Origin: Pseudomonadota bacterium
Lineage (GTDB): Bacteria > Pseudomonadota > Gammaproteobacteria > Burkholderiales > Rhodocyclaceae
Length of the DNA: 39,253 nucleotides
Assembly (NCBI GenBank): GCA_018241665.1
Contig: JAFEDK010000040.1
Span: forward strand, 1 to 39,253
Direction of reading: 5' to 3'
The position numbers were made by a program, and so were the translations under genes. The stretch's first letter is position 1. Each line of letters begins with the position of its first letter. Under the pieces are notes generated by a model, which saw only the letters and a list, made by a program, of their open reading frames with translations, did no database searches and was not told the DNA's origin. Of this stretch, positions 1 to 8,158 are shown piece by piece.

Positions 1-177
1 ATTAAACATAAAACGCAACTCTGTATAAGTTTAATACTAAGGAGTGCACAAAAACTATCTTGCTTTTGGCTATACCCTCTAGAAAAAAACCAAAAATTTA
101 GCTAACAGAATTGATACTTATGTTCTAAAGTTTGGTTCCGGCTAAGATATTGTTGCCGCCAAACTAAAACCTGCCAG
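1..177. other. AT-rich non-coding edge
   Basis: No gene is visible here. The stretch is clearly AT-rich, with many A and T runs, against a strongly GC-rich remainder of the window. It lies just downstream of the TetR stop codon. It could be an ordinary 3' intergenic region, a promoter region for a gene outside the window, or the edge of an acquired segment. I see no tRNA, repeat or integrase remnant that would decide between these. Confidence 0.5.
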
Positions 178-819
178 TCAGAGATCCGGGACAGGGCTGA
201 GCCGCCGAGTCACAAGGCCCAGAACGAGGTTCTCGATCCGCGCAGAGCGCTCTCGCGGACTTGCGCCCTGCGGCGCCAGCAGCTCGCTCAGGACATATCT
301 AATCATCATCTCGCAAACTAATTCGCGATCGATGCGAATGCCTAAGCGCAGATCCCAAGCATCGAAAACAACGCAAAGTACATCCTGCAAGCGTAGAACC
401 GAGTCGTGAAAAATTCGCAGAAAAAAACCAAGCGCATATTCTGGCGCAACCTTGAGCAGCCGCCGTGCCTGCCCACTTTCTAGATAGGCCTCTAAGTAGT
501 CCACCACAGCGCGGAAGCGCACGTCGGGATCGTCACTGACCTGTGCCGCGCAAAGCATCGCGGCATGGAACCTATCCCGCTTGTGGCGGGAAAAGGCGTC
601 AAGCAGATCACCTTGCGAAGAAAAGTAGCGATAGAAGGTTCCGCGAGACACCTCCGCCCTCTCACACACTTCGAGAATGGAAACTCGCTCCGAGCCGGAG
701 CGAAGGATGATGTCCTCCGTCGCGGCTAGAATCGCCGCAATGGTCTCCTCGGAGCGCCGATTGCGGCGCCCCACGCCCCCCTCCGATCCCACCGCACCAC
801 GTCCCGTGATGGCAGCCAC
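178..819 (-). CDS. TetR/AcrR family transcriptional regulator
   Basis: A 213-residue protein of usual TetR length. The N-terminal part (about residues 20-75) holds a TetR helix-turn-helix, with the recognition-helix motif VSRGTFYRYF near residue 60. The rest is a helical ligand-binding domain with no recognisable specificity. The start is GTG, only 2 nt after the TGA of the upstream SDR gene, so translation is probably coupled and the two genes form one transcript. A TetR gene at the end of the operon it controls is common. The 29-bp inverted repeat in front of the SDR gene is the obvious candidate operator. Effector and targets are unknown. Confidence 0.9.
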   Translation of the reverse strand: MAAITGRGAVGSEGGVGRRNRRSEETIAAILAATEDIILRSGSERVSILEVCERAEVSRGTFYRYFSSQGDLLDAFSRHKRDRFHAAMLCAAQVSDDPDVRFRAVVDYLEAYLESGQARRLLKVAPEYALGFFLRIFHDSVLRLQDVLCVVFDAWDLRLGIRIDRELVCEMMIRYVLSELLAPQGASPRERSARIENLVLGLVTRRLSPVPDL

Positions 820-821
820 CC

Positions 822-1622
822 TCAGTACTCGCGCACCGCCACGTCGCGTGGGCGTGAGTTATAGCCGGGTAAATGGAGTCCTCCATCAACATGGATGGCC
901 TCGCCGGTCATATAACAGGACAACTCGCTGGCCAGAAAGACTACCGCCGGGGCGATGTCCGCTTCAGGATCTCCGCTGCGTCCGAGAGGGCGGAGCGCGG
1001 CGGAGGCTTCGGCGAAGCCGGGGTTCTCTGCCGCCAACTTATGGAAGGTAGCGCCCATGGCTGTGGGGGCGATCGCATTGACGGTGATATTGAAGCGCCC
1101 CCACTCGGACGCAGCGCTGCGGGTCAGTCCCAGAATGCCGGCTTTGGCCGTGTTGTAGTCGGCGTGCAACCATGCCCCTGTCTCCACGTCGATGGAGTAG
1201 AAGTTGACGATCTTGCCGCCACCCCGCTGTTTCATGTGTGGAAGTGCCGCCTGCATCGCCCACCAAGATGCCCAAATAGTGGATTTGAGCGTCCGCTCCA
1301 ACACCTCGTCAGTCTTGTCCTCGAGGAGCACGTTGGGCGATGGGACAAAGGCGTTATTTACAAGGATATCCAGCCCACCGAAATGACTGGCCGCGGTGTC
1401 AACGGCGGCAATCACACTGACCTTCGACGTCACATCGGTATGCACAAAAAGCGCCTCACCCCCGAGCTCCACTAGCTCACGGGCAACCTGCTCGCCACTG
1501 GACACATCGATCTCAGCGATGACGACCTTCGCCCCTTCACGGACGAAGCGTCGTGCTACGCCTTTGCCTATGCCTCCTCCTGCGCCTGTGATCAGCGCGA
1601 CCTTGCCTTCAAGTAGCCCCAT
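822..1622 (-). CDS. SDR family NAD(P)-dependent dehydrogenase
   Basis: A 266-residue classical short-chain dehydrogenase/reductase. The cofactor motif TGAGGGIG is at residues 13-20 and NNA at 89-91. The active site is intact: Ser143, Tyr156 and Lys160 (YNTAK). The C-terminal VDGG motif is present. It probably oxidises a secondary alcohol or reduces a ketone or enol in the catabolic route; the substrate cannot be read from the sequence. It is the first gene of a two-gene unit with the TetR regulator and is transcribed away from the DUF2889 gene. Unlike the two other SDRs in this window it keeps the full Ser-Tyr-Lys triad. Confidence 0.92.
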   Translation of the reverse strand: MGLLEGKVALITGAGGGIGKGVARRFVREGAKVVIAEIDVSSGEQVARELVELGGEALFVHTDVTSKVSVIAAVDTAASHFGGLDILVNNAFVPSPNVLLEDKTDEVLERTLKSTIWASWWAMQAALPHMKQRGGGKIVNFYSIDVETGAWLHADYNTAKAGILGLTRSAASEWGRFNITVNAIAPTAMGATFHKLAAENPGFAEASAALRPLGRSGDPEADIAPAVVFLASELSCYMTGEAIHVDGGLHLPGYNSRPRDVAVREY

Positions 1623-1636
1623 GTCCCATCCTTAAT

Positions 1637-1665
1637 TATGAACATAATATGTGTTACTGTTCATA
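1637..1665. promoter_or_regulatory. Inverted repeat, probable TetR operator
   Basis: Perfect 8-bp arms, TATGAACA (1637-1644) and TGTTCATA (1658-1665), are separated by 13 nt. The repeat lies in the 122-bp gap between the divergent SDR (-) and DUF2889 (+) genes. Its size and place fit an operator for the TetR protein encoded at the end of the SDR unit. That assignment is inference; the repeat itself is directly visible. Confidence 0.6.
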
Positions 1666-1744
1666 TATTGGCAAGACAATCCCGCGCTGTCTATAGCACG
1701 CAAGAAATTCTCCTCACCGAACACAGAGAAAAGAGAGCCCACCC

Positions 1745-2491
1745 ATGAAAGTCTTCAGACGCAGGGTAGAAATCCGCTCGCGGAGCACGACCGAAGAGGG
1801 TGAGGTACGTGCCGCCCTAGAAGACGACTTCCATCACTTCCGCGCCGTCGCGCACCATCGGCACGGCATCGTCACAGCCGTAGAAGGCAGTTCGCCACGC
1901 CATCCGTTTACCGCCTGTCCCGCAGCAGCCGGCCAGTTGGAGGCATTAGTGGGAATGCCCCTGACCGTCGTCGCAAACAGCGTGATTCGTTACGTGGATG
2001 CCAGTCTGCAGTGCACCCATCTGCTTGATTTGGCGGGCCTGGCCATTGCCACGATGGCATCCGGACTGGCCCGGCGCGGCTATCAGATCGAGGTCCCGCG
2101 CAGCGAACTCGGTGTCACTTCAGCCCACCTTGTGCGGGATGACGGCTATCACCTCGACTGGCAGCTGGACGGACAGATGATCGTTGCCCCAGAGCCCTTT
2201 AGCGGCCTCAGTCTGCGGGAGGGCTTCGCCCGCCAGATCCTCTCCATCCTATCCACTGAGGAGGCAGAGGCGGCTCTTGTGCTGCGACGCTGCGCGGTGA
2301 TCGGAGCCGGCCGCCTCAAGGACATCGACCTGGAGCCCCATGCCAAGCCGACCGGCCGCTGTTACTCCCAGCAACCGGAACGGGCTCCACTGGCGATCCG
2401 CATCGTCGGATCAACCCAGGACTTTACCGACAGTCCGACCGCCCTATGCCGGGAAGACACCTATTGGCTGGCCTTCGGCGCCGACGCCTGA
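1745..2491 (+). CDS. DUF2889 domain protein
   Basis: A 248-residue protein that I place in the DUF2889 family from its N-terminal pattern (basic start, LEDDFHHFR near residue 26, a CPAAAGQLEALVGMPL block, then CTHLLDLAGLA around residues 90-100). No signal peptide or membrane segment is seen. The biochemical role of the family is not established; members often lie beside aromatic or steroid catabolic genes, which fits this location. Conserved Cys and His residues (CP near 58, CTH near 90) could bind metal, but this is a guess. The gene diverges from the SDR-tetR unit and converges on the cytochrome c gene. The start has only a weak purine-rich ribosome binding site. Confidence 0.75.
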   Translation: MKVFRRRVEIRSRSTTEEGEVRAALEDDFHHFRAVAHHRHGIVTAVEGSSPRHPFTACPAAAGQLEALVGMPLTVVANSVIRYVDASLQCTHLLDLAGLAIATMASGLARRGYQIEVPRSELGVTSAHLVRDDGYHLDWQLDGQMIVAPEPFSGLSLREGFARQILSILSTEEAEAALVLRRCAVIGAGRLKDIDLEPHAKPTGRCYSQQPERAPLAIRIVGSTQDFTDSPTALCREDTYWLAFGADA

Positions 2492-2506
2492 GCTGGCGCT
2501 TTCATC

Positions 2507-2532
2507 TGCAGGGCCGATGAAAATGCCCTGCA
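2507..2532. terminator. Hairpin between convergent genes
   Basis: Arms TGCAGGGC (2507-2514) and GCCCTGCA (2525-2532) pair over 8 bp around a 10-nt loop. It sits between the convergent DUF2889 and cytochrome c genes, where a bidirectional terminator would be expected. Neither side has a good T tract, so rho-independent function is uncertain. Confidence 0.35.
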
Positions 2533-2594
2533 AATATAGAAAACGCCTCCACGACCGCAGGTAGTGAAGGCATCACAACCGTGAAGGTTCGTGC

Positions 2595-2927
2595 TTACTG
2601 GGCGAGCACCCAGCGGACCAGGACGCGTGCCTCATCCTCCGTCACCGCCACCCGGGCGCCGGGCGACGGCATCTTCTTGGTGCCCCAATGGAAACCACCT
2701 GTATCCGGCGACCCCTTGACCACGGTCCGGACCAGCAGGTCTTCAGCACTGGCCTTACCCTTGTACTTCCTGGCCACGCTCTTGAATGCAGGCCCGACGA
2801 CCTCCTTGTCCACAGCGTGACAACTCAGGCACTCCTTGGCCTTGGCCAGATCAGCCCCCTCATCGGCCCAAGTTGCACCCGAGGCCATCAACAATCCGGC
2901 CATCACTCCGATCCACAGCGTCTTCAT
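2595..2927 (-). CDS. Small periplasmic class I cytochrome c
   Basis: A 110-residue protein with a Sec signal peptide (about residues 1-21, cleavage after TWA) and one haem c site, CLSCH at 33-37. The likely axial Met is Met86 in KKMPSPG. Length and layout match the cytochrome c551/c552 (c8) group, which carries electrons in the periplasm. The start at 2927 is chosen because AGGAG lies 8 nt upstream; the longer open frame has no such site. It is the last gene of the dioxygenase operon, 130 bp after the ferredoxin reductase. A periplasmic carrier has no obvious role with a cytoplasmic dioxygenase, so it may serve an unseen periplasmic dehydrogenase or simply share the transcript. Confidence 0.9.
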   Translation of the reverse strand: MKTLWIGVMAGLLMASGATWADEGADLAKAKECLSCHAVDKEVVGPAFKSVARKYKGKASAEDLLVRTVVKGSPDTGGFHWGTKKMPSPGARVAVTEDEARVLVRWVLAQ

Positions 2928-3057
2928 CGTCTCGACTCCTCTCTTCTTTTCCGAAATGCGGTATGCCGGGCAAGCCGGCACTCCAACTCCGAAAGCCCGT
3001 GGGCTTCTGGACCCTTCCCGGCCACCGGATCCGGCGGCCGGTCAATCTGTACCGGGG

Positions 3058-4293
3058 TCAATCCCGGTTGGCCGCCTCCCAGGCCTTCAATTCGAAGCCC
3101 GGCACCTGGGCTTCCGCCGGGGTCAGACGCGGCGGGCGGGCCAGGATCTTGCGCGCCGCCATGTGGTCGCCTGGCCGGTTGCAGGACTCCACGGCAACCA
3201 GCTGGTCGTCACGGAAGCACAGCACGGAGAGCTGGCCGCTCTCCGGCGTACCGAGGGCAACAGTGTTGTCGTACCCCATCGACATGCCGGCAATCTGCAG
3301 CTTGAGATTGCCCTGGTCGGTCCAGAACCACGGCAGCGCGGTGTAGGGTGCCGGCTTACCAACCAGCCGGGCGGCGATGGCGCGCCCCTGGTCCACTGCG
3401 TTCTGCACCGACTCCAGGCGTAGCGGCTTCTGGCCGTTCTGGATGCACGGGAAGGACGCCACGTCGCCCAACGACGATATGTGGGCGTCACTGGTCAGTA
3501 GGTTACTGTCCACCTTGATGCCATTGTCAATGTCGAGTCCAGCCTCAAGGGCCAACTGGACATTCGGAATCACCCCAATGCCGTACACCACCAGATCGGC
3601 CGGCAGAGTCTTACCTTCGGCGGTCACCACGCCACTCACTTTCCCCCCCTCGCTCAGGATCTGCCCGATGCCCTGACGGAACTCAAAGTGGACGCCCCAG
3701 GCTTCGTGGGCCGCGCGGAACAGATCCGACATTTCCCGCGATATGGCCCTGGCCATCGGCCGATCGCCCAGTTCAAGTACATGGACAGTCGCGCCATTGG
3801 CAGCTGCAACCGCGGCAAATTCGAGGCCGACAAAGCCTGCGCCGACCACCACCACATGGCGCGCCTCCTTCGCCAGTGGCGCCAGTTCATCGGCGTCAGC
3901 CTTGGTCTTGATGCCGAATACCCCGTGGGCGTCGGCACCGGGCACCGACAGGGGCCGGTTGTGAGCCCCCATCGCCAATACCAGATGGTCGTAGGGCACC
4001 GCACGCCCGGAGGCGAGACGGACCTGGCGGTTGTTGCGGTCCACGGCCACCGCCTGGTCGTGCACCAGTTCTATGTTCTGCTGAGTGTAGAAATCCATCG
4101 GCCGGAACAGCAGCGCCGTGGCGCTGATCTTGCCCAGCAGGTAGGCCTTCGAAAGGGGCGGTCGCTGGTAAGGCAATCCAGGTTCGTCTCCGATCAGGGT
4201 GATGGCGCCCTGATAGCCCTCCTGGCGCAGGGAAGCCGCGACCTGGAAGCCACCCTGCCCCGCTCCGACGATCACAACCGAGTTGAGCGTCAT
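3058..4293 (-). CDS. FAD-dependent NAD(P)H:ferredoxin reductase
   Basis: A 411-residue flavoprotein of the putidaredoxin/rubredoxin reductase type. The FAD-binding GAGQGG is at residues 10-15, the NAD(P)H-binding GAGFVGLE at 151-158, and a C-terminal GDV motif follows SDAHISSL near residue 275. It should pass electrons from NAD(P)H to a small ferredoxin. The partner is most likely the [2Fe-2S] ferredoxin encoded 37 nt upstream in the same operon, and the final acceptors are the dioxygenase of this operon and/or the P450 at 36.5-37.8 kb. Start supported by GGAG about 10 nt upstream. It is the only ferredoxin reductase gene in the window, so it may also have to serve the 3Fe-4S-type ferredoxin. 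Confidence 0.92.
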   Translation of the reverse strand: MTLNSVVIVGAGQGGFQVAASLRQEGYQGAITLIGDEPGLPYQRPPLSKAYLLGKISATALLFRPMDFYTQQNIELVHDQAVAVDRNNRQVRLASGRAVPYDHLVLAMGAHNRPLSVPGADAHGVFGIKTKADADELAPLAKEARHVVVVGAGFVGLEFAAVAAANGATVHVLELGDRPMARAISREMSDLFRAAHEAWGVHFEFRQGIGQILSEGGKVSGVVTAEGKTLPADLVVYGIGVIPNVQLALEAGLDIDNGIKVDSNLLTSDAHISSLGDVASFPCIQNGQKPLRLESVQNAVDQGRAIAARLVGKPAPYTALPWFWTDQGNLKLQIAGMSMGYDNTVALGTPESGQLSVLCFRDDQLVAVESCNRPGDHMAARKILARPPRLTPAEAQVPGFELKAWEAANRD

Positions 4294-4330
4294 GCTGTTT
4301 GTCTCCGTTCTTTCTTGTAGTAGGGTCTGA

Positions 4331-4651
4331 TCAGTACTGGGAGGCCGGCAAATGGACCATCAGGCCGTCCATACCCTCCTCGATCACCAACTGACAGCTC
4401 AAGCGGCTGTTGGCACGACGCTCCGAAACGTTGTCGAGCATTTCATCCTCGGTCCCGGCTACCGGTGGAAAGCGGTCCACCCAGGCTTCATCCACATAGG
4501 CGTGACAGGTGGCGCAACTGCAGGCGCCGCCGCAGTCACCCTGAATCCCGGGAAGCATCGCGAAGGTCGCGGCCTGCATGACGGACTGCCCCACTTCGCC
4601 GTGGACCTGGTGGAGGGTACCGTTGTGTTCGATAAAAGTAAGGGTAGGCAT
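4331..4651 (-). CDS. [2Fe-2S] ferredoxin, adrenodoxin/putidaredoxin type
   Basis: A 106-residue ferredoxin. Cluster ligands are Cys40, Cys46, Cys49 (C-x5-C-x2-C) and Cys86, the pattern of putidaredoxin and adrenodoxin; an extra Cys44 lies inside the loop. The start at 4651 gives the normal family length; the same frame stays open further upstream but that part overlaps the MFS gene and has no ferredoxin character. Proteins of this type usually feed bacterial P450s. Dioxygenases more often use Rieske-type or other ferredoxins, so its partner here is open: the dioxygenase of the same operon or the P450 far to the right. It lies between the MFS permease and the reductase. Confidence 0.95.
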   Translation of the reverse strand: MPTLTFIEHNGTLHQVHGEVGQSVMQAATFAMLPGIQGDCGGACSCATCHAYVDEAWVDRFPPVAGTEDEMLDNVSERRANSRLSCQLVIEEGMDGLMVHLPASQY

Positions 4652-4677
4652 GGTTTCGACTCCAGATAAGGAAGGGC

Positions 4678-5958
4678 TCAGGTTCGGCCAGCAAGGGCTA
4701 CAACCCCGCTGAATCCCGGGTGACGTCCCAGGGTCAACAGAAGCGCCGGACCGACGAGGGAACATACGAGGCAGTAGACCAACATCGCGGCGTAGGACCC
4801 GGTATGGCTGAACAGCGCAGCAAACAGCAGGGGCGCCAGAGCGGAGGCGACCGTGTTGAGGCCCTGATGAACACCGAACAGGCGGCCGTATTCCCGTAAG
4901 CCGAAATAGCGGGCAATCAGGAAGGCCGCAATGTCGAACTCGGCGCCGGCGCCAAAGCCGACCAGTACCGCGGCAAGGCCGAGCAGCGCCAGATCGTTGT
5001 TGCCGCTCATGTAGATCAGACACCCCAGGGCAGGCAGGAACAGGCTGACCGCCGCGACGCCGGGCGGCCACAAGCGGTCCAGCAAATAGCCCACCACCAC
5101 CCGCCCAAAGACCAGGGAAACCCCAAAACCACTAAAGATAAGGCTCGCATCGCCCCCCGACAGACCACGATCGCGAAGCATCGGTATGGTGTTGGTAACC
5201 ATTCCAACGATGGCTGAGATCACCAACGCCAGTGCTGCATTGCAGATCCAGAAGCGCCGGGATACCAGACCTTCCCTCAGGGACATGCCCTCAAGCCACA
5301 CATGGGGCGCGGGCTTGCCGTCATCAGCAGCGCGAGCCGGGGCATCCTCGATGGGCAGGCGGAACCAGATCAGCACCAGCGGAAGCAACAGGCCAATATT
5401 GAGCACCGCCAGGATCACGAAGGCTGCCCGCCAGTCCCACCGTTCGATCCCCCAGGCCAGAAGGCGCGGCACTACGGCCGCGGTGATGCCTGTCCCGGAC
5501 AGGCCGATCGCCAGTGCCAGGCCTCGATTACGGACGAACCACAGGTTGAGTAGCTGGGTCCAGGTGACCGCCAAAGAGCCCATACCGATGATGGGCAGCA
5601 GAGCAAAGGCAGCATAGAGGGACCACACCGAGCCCCTGATCAGTGTCGTCGCCAGATAACCGAGGGAAATCAGCACCAGCGACGCCACCACCACCCGACG
5701 CATGCCGAAGCGCAAGTTGATCCAGCCGACTGCCTGCAGGGAGAGCACCGCGCCGCCGAACAGGAAGGTAACTGCCACCTGTAGCTCGCTGCGGCTCCAG
5801 CCGAAGGCCTGCTCAAGCGGAATCACCAACGTCCCGAAACCGTATAAAAGTGCGGCATTGATACTGACTGCCACACCGACGATGGACAGGATCAGGACCC
5901 GCCAGCTGTTCTTGAACTCGGTGAAATCGATGCTCGTCAAGCCGATAGGACTACCCAT
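4678..5958 (-). CDS. MFS transporter (monocarboxylate/organic-acid type)
   Basis: A 426-residue membrane protein with about 12 hydrophobic segments. Its overall pattern (first helix with ALLYGFGTLVIP, then FGWSRSEL before the next helix) is that of MFS carriers for organic anions such as the oxalate/formate and monocarboxylate groups. It probably imports the carboxylated growth substrate of the locus. The start at 5958 is preferred because GGAGG lies about 9 nt upstream; an upstream in-frame ATG at 6009 lacks this. It lies between dioxygenase beta and the ferredoxin, a position that recalls the permease of the diterpenoid dit clusters. Substrate is inferred from context only. Confidence 0.88.
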   Translation of the reverse strand: MGSPIGLTSIDFTEFKNSWRVLILSIVGVAVSINAALLYGFGTLVIPLEQAFGWSRSELQVAVTFLFGGAVLSLQAVGWINLRFGMRRVVVASLVLISLGYLATTLIRGSVWSLYAAFALLPIIGMGSLAVTWTQLLNLWFVRNRGLALAIGLSGTGITAAVVPRLLAWGIERWDWRAAFVILAVLNIGLLLPLVLIWFRLPIEDAPARAADDGKPAPHVWLEGMSLREGLVSRRFWICNAALALVISAIVGMVTNTIPMLRDRGLSGGDASLIFSGFGVSLVFGRVVVGYLLDRLWPPGVAAVSLFLPALGCLIYMSGNNDLALLGLAAVLVGFGAGAEFDIAAFLIARYFGLREYGRLFGVHQGLNTVASALAPLLFAALFSHTGSYAAMLVYCLVCSLVGPALLLTLGRHPGFSGVVALAGRT

Positions 5959-6060
5959 GGACAAGCCCTCCGTCAAGATCTTTGATTTATGGAAATAGAA
6001 TCTATGCAATTCCCCGCCACGGCCCGTCAGCCTGTGGCGGGGATGCTCCGCGGAATGTGC

Positions 6061-6624
6061 CTAGAGGAAGATCGCCAGGTTGGGAGTGCCAAGGACGGCC
6101 TGGTCAAGAATCACTTCGCGCCGGGCCAGTTTCAACTCACCCGCTACGTAGCGCAGCACGTCGCGGCGCTCGCCGCTGATCAGGTCGAGGTCGGGGCTGT
6201 CGAAACGGCTGCGGGTCAACAACAGGTAGCTCACCACGGCCAGTTCACCCTCGACACCAGTGGTGCTCACCTGAACATTGGTGACCAGCCGGCGGGTCCG
6301 TGACGGGGGATCTTCCGCCCAGGCGCTCTTGGTGCCGGTCAGTCGCATGACCCGCCCCATGATCGAACGGTAGTCGTCGTGGTAGTGCTGCACCGTGCGG
6401 ATGATCGATGCGGCCTGTTGTGCCATCGGCCGGGTCTGGCGCAAAGGCACGCTGTAAACCAGGTCGGTGGCCAGCAATGCGCTCCACTCCTTGAGGCTGA
6501 TGGCGTCAAGGAGACTGGCCTCCCGGTACAGGAAGCCGAGAACCTGGTTGTAGGTATCGGAGCCGATGGCGACGACTTCGCCTTGCTGGACGTCGGCGCT
6601 GGAGAGGTGTTGGGTAGCAGTCAT
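6061..6624 (-). CDS. Ring-hydroxylating dioxygenase, beta subunit
   Basis: A 187-residue protein of the small subunit family of aromatic-ring-hydroxylating dioxygenases (SnoaL-like cone fold), with typical features: an N-terminal helix region YREASLLD, a central DDYRSIMGRV, and a C-terminal LISGERRDVLR block followed by KLARREVILDQ. The family has no catalytic residues and forms the structural core of the alpha3beta3 oxygenase. It starts 36 nt after the alpha subunit stop and has AGGAG 7 nt before the ATG. The two subunits are cotranscribed and should assemble together in the cytoplasm. Confidence 0.93.
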   Translation of the reverse strand: MTATQHLSSADVQQGEVVAIGSDTYNQVLGFLYREASLLDAISLKEWSALLATDLVYSVPLRQTRPMAQQAASIIRTVQHYHDDYRSIMGRVMRLTGTKSAWAEDPPSRTRRLVTNVQVSTTGVEGELAVVSYLLLTRSRFDSPDLDLISGERRDVLRYVAGELKLARREVILDQAVLGTPNLAIFL

Positions 6625-6660
6625 GAATTCACTCCTAATGGATGGACAGGGGGCTGTGGG

Positions 6661-8052
6661 TCACACGTTGGCGAGCATCAGCTCGTGCCAGTGCAACCAC
6701 CAATGCCACTGGGTGTCATCCTTGGTGAAGCCTTCATTGACAATGCCGGGCCCGGGCCAACCTGCCGGCTTGCTGGTCTCGTAGATAGCCTGGTACTTGA
6801 GGGTCGATTTGCGGCCACGGGCACCTCTGGCGGCAACCGTCATGTGCGGCCAGGTGTCGGAGTCGTCCTGCTCGACCATGCCTGAGGTGCCGAAGAGCTG
6901 GATGCTCTGGCGCAGCATCTTTTCCTTCAGTTCGGGAGGGGTGTCCTTTTCGGCGAGGATCCAGTTCACGAACTCCAGCTGATCCGGGCCCTTGGGCACG
7001 TAGGCATGCAGCAAGGTCAGTCCGAGCACGCTGCCGTCGGCCTGCGGGATATACACGAAAGCAAACAGCACGTTGGGGAAGATTCCCCCGACCTGGGGCG
7101 GCATGGAAACCAGTACCTTGAGCTGGTCTTCACTCAGGTTGCGCTTCAGTTGAGGCAGCATCTCGCGCGTCACACCCGGCGGCGGCAGGGCTTCCAGCTT
7201 CTGATCGACACTCAGTTCATCCGGATCGAGGCCGGTAAGCTTACGGATCTTGCGACCCAGGTCGATGCAGCGCAGCGCGTGGCCGTGGGGCGAGCTGACC
7301 TCGACGCCATACATTTCGGGGCTGAGGTCGGCTCCGCCCTCCTCGCCACTCTTGGCATAGTTGCCCACTTCGCCCAACCAGCGGTGCAGGGTCAGGGTGT
7401 GAAAGCCGTCAGCAGCAGATTGCTCCCCGGCGGTCTTCCAGTTGGCACGGACGATAAACCGCTGGGGCGGGCCGAGCACCTCCAGGCCCTTGTCGGAACG
7501 CTGAAAGAGAATGTCAAAATACCACTTGGCATCGCCGAGGAACTCCTCGAAGGACGGGCCTTCGTGATCCCAGGTGGCGAAGATAATGCCGCCGTAGAGC
7601 GTGACCCGGGCCTGCTCCAGGCCTAGCTCCGTCTTGCTCATCATCTTGCCGTGCATGCACTCCTTCTCCACCGGGGAGGCGAGGAAGTCGCCGTTCGGGC
7701 GGAAGGCCCAACCGTGATAGATGCACTTGTGGATCGGCGTATTGCCCGCATCCAGGGTCGAGACCTTCATGCCCCGGTGCGGACACACGTTGAGGGATAC
7801 ATGAATCTGGCCGTTCTTGCCACGGGCCACGATCACCGAGTCGGAACCCATGTCGCGCACGACAAAGTCGTTCTCGTCGGGGATTTCGCTCTCGTGACCG
7901 AGGAGCAGCCAGCTGTGCCCGAAGACACGATCCATCTCCAGGTTGTAGATCTCGTGGTCCGACAGGGCCCGCATCTGGATTTCGCGGGTATCGACCTTGA
8001 CCAGGTCTTCGATGCTTGTGCCGTCGGCCAGCACGTTTCTTGTCTGCTTCAA
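6661..8052 (-). CDS. Ring-hydroxylating dioxygenase, alpha subunit
   Basis: A 463-residue catalytic subunit. The Rieske site is Cys90-x-His92 ... Cys110-x2-His113 with the usual 17-residue gap. The mononuclear iron site is Asp215, His218, His223, with a later Asp (396 or 397) in EQDD. It should add O2 across an aromatic double bond to give a cis-dihydrodiol. The start is most likely TTG at 8052, with AAAGGAG 6 nt upstream; the longer open frame would run into the FAH gene. Family placement is secure. Likeness to the DitA1-type enzymes is suggested by the neighbourhood rather than measured, so a polycyclic, terpenoid or biphenyl-like substrate all remain possible. Electron supply must come from one of the two ferredoxins in the window. 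Confidence 0.95.
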   Translation of the reverse strand: MKQTRNVLADGTSIEDLVKVDTREIQMRALSDHEIYNLEMDRVFGHSWLLLGHESEIPDENDFVVRDMGSDSVIVARGKNGQIHVSLNVCPHRGMKVSTLDAGNTPIHKCIYHGWAFRPNGDFLASPVEKECMHGKMMSKTELGLEQARVTLYGGIIFATWDHEGPSFEEFLGDAKWYFDILFQRSDKGLEVLGPPQRFIVRANWKTAGEQSAADGFHTLTLHRWLGEVGNYAKSGEEGGADLSPEMYGVEVSSPHGHALRCIDLGRKIRKLTGLDPDELSVDQKLEALPPPGVTREMLPQLKRNLSEDQLKVLVSMPPQVGGIFPNVLFAFVYIPQADGSVLGLTLLHAYVPKGPDQLEFVNWILAEKDTPPELKEKMLRQSIQLFGTSGMVEQDDSDTWPHMTVAARGARGRKSTLKYQAIYETSKPAGWPGPGIVNEGFTKDDTQWHWWLHWHELMLANV

Positions 8053-8065
8053 AATTCTCTCCTTT
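8050..8065 (-). promoter_or_regulatory. Shine-Dalgarno with TTG start of dioxygenase alpha
   Basis: Read on the minus strand, AAAGGAG (8065-8059) is followed by a 6-nt spacer and TTG at 8052-8050. No ATG or GTG with a comparable site lies nearby. This decides the start of the alpha subunit and suggests moderated translation. Confidence 0.7.
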
Positions 8066-8158
8066 GGGTTTGGATTCGCTCGGGGTGCGAAGGGGCTAAC
8101 GAATGTGGCTTGTTTTTTTGTCGGACTACAGCGGCCACCCTGGTCGGGAAGTTGGCGC

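Noticed and set aside
1-177. AT-rich edge as a genomic island boundary or attachment site
   Set aside because: No tRNA, direct repeat, integrase or transposase remnant is visible, so only the base composition is reported.
4652-5071. N-terminal extension of the [2Fe-2S] ferredoxin frame
   Set aside because: It overlaps the MFS gene, and the ferredoxin domain is complete from 4651.
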